Origin: G963665545 sp963665545
GTDB taxonomy: Bacteria > Pseudomonadota > Gammaproteobacteria > Xanthomonadales > SZUA-36
Direction: 5' to 3'
NCBI GenBank assembly: GCA_963665545.2
Contig: CAXXKZ010000012.1
Span: 242,595-306,594 of the forward strand
DNA: 64,000 nt
Shown here: positions 60,987 to 64,000 of the stretch, piece by piece
How the letters are laid out: each line of letters starts with the position of its first letter
Position numbering within the stretch: position 1 is the first letter of the stretch
The notes under the pieces: model-generated
The model's input: the letters and a program-made list of their open reading frames with translations, nothing else
The model's database searches: none
Told to the model about the DNA's origin: nothing
Position numbers and translations under genes: made by a program

Positions 60987-62915
60987 TTACTCTGATGCGA
61001 TCGGGCTCAATACATTAAAGATGATGCGACTGGCTTGAGCGCCTACACGATACACGCGGTTTTCCGCGGCGATGAAATCTTCAGGTCCGGCATCATAAAC
61101 GGATATGAATTGTTGAGGGTTGCGATCGAAGAGGGGAAACCAACTGCTCTGAATTTGCACCATGATGCGGTGCCCCCTCAGAAAGGTGTGCAAGCGATCC
61201 TGCAAGCTAAAGCGAACTTTGGTTACTTGACCTGGCTTGAACGGCTGCGGATTCGACAGGCTATCGCGGTAGCGGCCACGCATGATCTCCCCACTGACCA
61301 TCATCTGGTAGCCGGCCATCGGGTCCTCGGGAGCGCCCGAACCATGTGGCCCGCCATCGGGAAAAACATCGATCAGCTTCACCACCCAATCCATATCTGA
61401 TGCTGCGCTTGAGACATGCAGTTCAACCTCAATCGGGCCGGCCAACGTCAAGTCCTCGGCCAGCACTTCGCCGCTGTAGACCAGCACATCCGGGCGGGTG
61501 GACGCGAACCTCTGATCCTCCAGAACCCACCAGGCGCCGGCACCATTGCGGATTTCTGCGGTAAATGGCACTGGATTGGCCGGATCACTGGTGTAGCTGT
61601 CCCATGGCTGGTCGCCGGGCTCAGACTGGGGTGTTTCATCAGCCAGGCGCCCGCCCGAAGCCAGATACATCGATTTCGAGACGCCGGCTTGTGGCGGCCA
61701 GGTGGAAAATGATCGCCACCGCTGCGACCCCGAATCGAATCCGGTGAAATCCGCGGGTGACCATTCACCCTTGTCCTTGAGATAGTAGTTGAAGAAAGGC
61801 AATTGGACTTTTTCCCGGAAATGAAGCGAGGTTTTGCTACCGAAAGCGACGTTGGCCAGAAAGTCTCCGTCCCAGGCATACCAGCCACCGTGCCGGCACG
61901 GGCCCATGATCATCACGCTGTTGTTTCGGTCAGAACGGCGCTCGATTTCCGAATAAATGGCCAGCGATCCATAGAAATTCTCAACATCGAACCAGCCACC
62001 CACATTGAGCACCGGTATGGATACGTCGTTCAGGAATTGTGAGACGTTGCGCGCCTGCCAGAATTCGTCGTAGTCGGGGTGCGAAATCATCTCGTCCCAT
62101 TGCGGCACCTTGCCCTCAAAAAGCGTTTGATTGATTTTGGCGATCGGCACATCAAGGTTCAGGAAATAATCATAGGCCCATGGCGAGTCATAGCGAAACG
62201 AGGAGGACCCCTTCTCACGTGCGTTGCCCGCCACCCATGCGAAGACGTAAGCGAGATGGAAGGCGCCGTTGTGAAAGAAATCATCGCCGACGTAGAAATC
62301 TGCAGGCGTGCCCTGAGGCGATACAGCTTTTAGTGCCGGGTGGGGATGCATCAATCCAACGGCGATCATGAATCCGTCGGCGGAGATACCCCATTGTCCG
62401 ACACGTCCATTGTGGCCATCCACATTGACCAACAGCCACTCGATTGTGTCGTAGAGATCGGTAGCCTCATCCGGTGGGGCTGCATCTGTTTTGTCAGGAT
62501 TGAATGGCCTGAGCATGTCGAACTCGCCTTCAGAGCGGAACTTTCCACGCACGTCCTGGAAGACAAAAATATAGCCTTCGCGATCGAAGTCCGGTGTCGG
62601 ACCCAGGCTGGCTGTGAGTGGGCTGAAAGCCCAACTGTCGACGGAGTAGGGCGTGCGCAACAACAGGAATGGAAATTCCGACGCCGTGTCTCTGGGCACG
62701 TAAATGACCGTGAACAGGCGCACACCGTCACGCATGGGAATCATGTGTTCGGTGCGAACATAATTCGCATCCACGAAGGCCTTGTTCTCATCGGTGATGG
62801 CTTGATCCGCTGGTACAAATCCCCGCGGTTCAAGCGACCATCCCGCCGTGCCTGACATCAAAGCTGCAAGCAGAGAACTGAGGATGAGCCAGCTGCAATT
62901 CTTTGGATCGCGCAT
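60987..62915 (-). CDS. Exported CocE/NonD family hydrolase (S15, X-Pro peptidase-like)
   Basis: Start ATG 62915 (GAGGG upstream) gives ~642 residues with a signal peptide (LILSSLLAALMSGTAGWS). The alpha/beta domain has the oxyanion region LLLRTPY, VFQDVRGKFRSEGEFD, and the nucleophile elbow GQWGISADGF (Ser). The acid is expected in LNVGGWFDVENF and the His in MGPCRHGGW. A C-terminal jelly-roll domain (~420-640) is typical of the family. Members hydrolyse esters, amides or X-Pro dipeptides. It is divergent from the gene at 63062, and the 145-bp interval carries operator-like palindromes. Confidence 0.9.
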   Translation of the reverse strand: MRDPKNCSWLILSSLLAALMSGTAGWSLEPRGFVPADQAITDENKAFVDANYVRTEHMIPMRDGVRLFTVIYVPRDTASEFPFLLLRTPYSVDSWAFSPLTASLGPTPDFDREGYIFVFQDVRGKFRSEGEFDMLRPFNPDKTDAAPPDEATDLYDTIEWLLVNVDGHNGRVGQWGISADGFMIAVGLMHPHPALKAVSPQGTPADFYVGDDFFHNGAFHLAYVFAWVAGNAREKGSSSFRYDSPWAYDYFLNLDVPIAKINQTLFEGKVPQWDEMISHPDYDEFWQARNVSQFLNDVSIPVLNVGGWFDVENFYGSLAIYSEIERRSDRNNSVMIMGPCRHGGWYAWDGDFLANVAFGSKTSLHFREKVQLPFFNYYLKDKGEWSPADFTGFDSGSQRWRSFSTWPPQAGVSKSMYLASGGRLADETPQSEPGDQPWDSYTSDPANPVPFTAEIRNGAGAWWVLEDQRFASTRPDVLVYSGEVLAEDLTLAGPIEVELHVSSAASDMDWVVKLIDVFPDGGPHGSGAPEDPMAGYQMMVSGEIMRGRYRDSLSNPQPFKPGQVTKVRFSLQDRLHTFLRGHRIMVQIQSSWFPLFDRNPQQFISVYDAGPEDFIAAENRVYRVGAQASRIIFNVLSPIASE

Positions 62916-62974
62916 ATTGCCCTCGTATTTGGTAAACCAGGGGCCCCCAAGCAGGGCCAACCATGACTAATGAT

Positions 62975-63004
62975 ACTATAGTGAAGTATATATACTATGA
63001 TAGA
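62975..63004. promoter_or_regulatory. Operator-like palindromes between divergent CocE and M23-like genes
   Basis: ACTATAGT (62975-62982) matches the core of the 59044-59059 palindrome. TACTATGATAGA (62993-63004) is a second, degenerate half-match in the reverse sense. A GTATATATAC dyad lies between them. The region holds both promoters, and control by the XRE-cupin protein is inferred from the similarity. Confidence 0.5.
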
Positions 63005-63061
63005 CTAAGTTTCAGATAGTAACCACATCAGATTCAAGACGGGATGAAGAGGAGGCATAAA

Positions 63062-64000
63062 ATGAACACACGGGCACAAATTGGCCGGTTTACGGCGGTT
63101 GCATTGATCACCTGGGTCACCCAATGGCCGGGAGCGCTGGCGGCAGCGCAAGGCTCAAGTGATTCACTGGAACTTCTCGTCGCACCTCAAAACGGCTTGA
63201 TCGCACAGGAAGCCAGGACCAGCGGCCTCGGCTATCATGGCGTGTCGCCATATTACGATTTGGTGCTGCAGACCATTTTTGTCATTAATCGCAGTTCGGA
63301 ACCTCTGACAATTGAGGGGGGTAGTATTGAATTGTTAAGCGCTGGCCGCCTGGTGCAAACGACAGCTCTTTCCGTGGATGAATTTTCCCGCACCCAGGCG
63401 AAGGCGGCCGCCCTCAAAGCCATGAAATTCGATACCGGGCTGGAGGTGCTTTACTCAGCGATCTCAACGCTTCCACCGGGCACCGAGATTGCGCCTACGG
63501 TTGAACTGGCCAGTGGATCGGCTGGGCTGGTGGACGACTACTACCTGATTGCCCGTGAGTTGCCCGATGAGGTGCGCATAGCGGTTTGGGCCAGCGCCGC
63601 AAATGGGCAGAGAGTCTCCGCTGACGCCAGCTTTCCGGTGAGGCAGCACGTCTCAGCCAACCAGTACATCTTTCCGCTTGAGGCAGGAGAGTGGTTCATC
63701 ATGGCTTTTCCCGGCCTGAAGAGCCACCATCGCTGGACAGCGGCGACCGAACACGGGATAGACATCACCATGGTTGACCATCGCGGCTCGTGGGCTGCGG
63801 GGGATGCAGATACGTGGCGCACCGGAAGAGTGCCTCAGTGGGAAGATTGGTACGCATACAACAAGAAGGTGCTGGCGGCTGCCGACGGGGTGGTGGTCAA
63901 AGTATCCGATGATGTCGTATTTCCTCTCGAATTCTGGAATCGTTATGAAGAAGAATCAGCAGACGAGTACCAGGGAAGAATCGGCGCCAGACAGATGGAA
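63062..64000 (+). CDS. Exported M23-like protein (3' partial)
   Basis: ATG 63062 follows GAGGAGG (63049-63055) and a signal peptide (LITWVTQWPGALAAAQ). The frame stays open for 313 codons to the right window edge. Residues ~30-200 form an unrecognised beta-rich domain. The last ~90 residues begin an M23-type fold: 'EHGIDITMVDHRGSW' and 'NKKVLAAADGVVVKVSDD' correspond to the HxxxD region and the following conserved strand. The C-terminal HxH lies outside the window. It shares its promoter region with the CocE-type hydrolase. Confidence 0.7.
   Translation, partial: MNTRAQIGRFTAVALITWVTQWPGALAAAQGSSDSLELLVAPQNGLIAQEARTSGLGYHGVSPYYDLVLQTIFVINRSSEPLTIEGGSIELLSAGRLVQTTALSVDEFSRTQAKAAALKAMKFDTGLEVLYSAISTLPPGTEIAPTVELASGSAGLVDDYYLIARELPDEVRIAVWASAANGQRVSADASFPVRQHVSANQYIFPLEAGEWFIMAFPGLKSHHRWTAATEHGIDITMVDHRGSWAAGDADTWRTGRVPQWEDWYAYNKKVLAAADGVVVKVSDDVVFPLEFWNRYEEESADEYQGRIGARQME

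Overview
The window looks like a chromosomal segment of a G+C-rich, free-living Gram-negative bacterium, most probably a gammaproteobacterium. It carries MiaE, YajQ, GltBD, MAPEG and LemA-like proteins, a TonB-receptor remnant, sigma-54/NtrC control, and many exported peptidases and hydrolases with classical signal peptides. I cannot place it below class from the sequence alone. Nothing suggests a plasmid or phage. I saw no rRNA, tRNA or CRISPR array.

Layout. 1-8.3 kb: a redoxin/cytochrome-c/copper-monooxygenase-like protein (5' end outside the window), a DUF819 membrane protein, a secreted leucine-rich-like protein, a GST, and a DrrAB-type ABC exporter whose second permease has an in-frame TGA. 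8.3-14.6 kb: enoyl-CoA hydratase, DinB-like protein, alpha/beta hydrolase, S9 peptidase and a large YiiX-like permuted papain-fold protein. 14.55-16.37 kb: a repeat element with terminal inverted repeats, interrupted by a complete IS110-family insertion sequence. 16.4-27 kb: exported P1, M19 (frameshifted), M20 and M14 peptidases, a BAAT-type hydrolase, YajQ and a LemA-like protein. 27-42.2 kb: a two-component sensor and NtrC-type regulator at the end of an ABC-export operon (adaptor, ATPase, two FtsX/MacB-type permeases, one broken), miaE, a glycosyltransferase-like gene, a beta-propeller membrane protein and a second orphan adaptor. 42.3-47 kb: proline iminopeptidase, a MarR-type regulator and a TPR membrane protein. 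47.1-53.1 kb: glutamate synthase gltB (split by an in-frame TAG) and gltD. 53.08-53.70 kb: a second copy of the repeat element. 53.7-64 kb: hydantoin-racemase-like gene, a TonB-receptor/DUF917 chimera, DUF3604 protein (frameshifted), an XRE-cupin regulator with palindromic operators, two M23-type proteins and a CocE/NonD-type hydrolase.

The strongest discovery is the IS110-family element at 15011-16181. Its non-coding left end can be folded by eye into a complete bridge RNA: a 5' hairpin, a target loop and a donor loop. The four short guide segments match the actual insertion site and the element's own ends. Joining the two ends also builds a sigma-70-like promoter with 17-bp spacing. The host of this IS is a ~0.63-kb TIR-bounded repeat. 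Both copies sit exactly between convergent genes and contain a hairpin whose stem has changed by compensated substitutions.

A second coherent story is regulatory. The NtrC-type regulator lies at the end of the 36.8-27 kb operon. A sigma-54 -24/-12 element precedes that operon's first gene, and a second, near-consensus one precedes the orphan adaptor at 40.9 kb, with a 27-bp palindrome upstream. Finally, six genes are broken (two nonsense codons, two one-base frameshifts, two larger deletions or fusions), so either sequence error or real gene decay must be considered when using this annotation.
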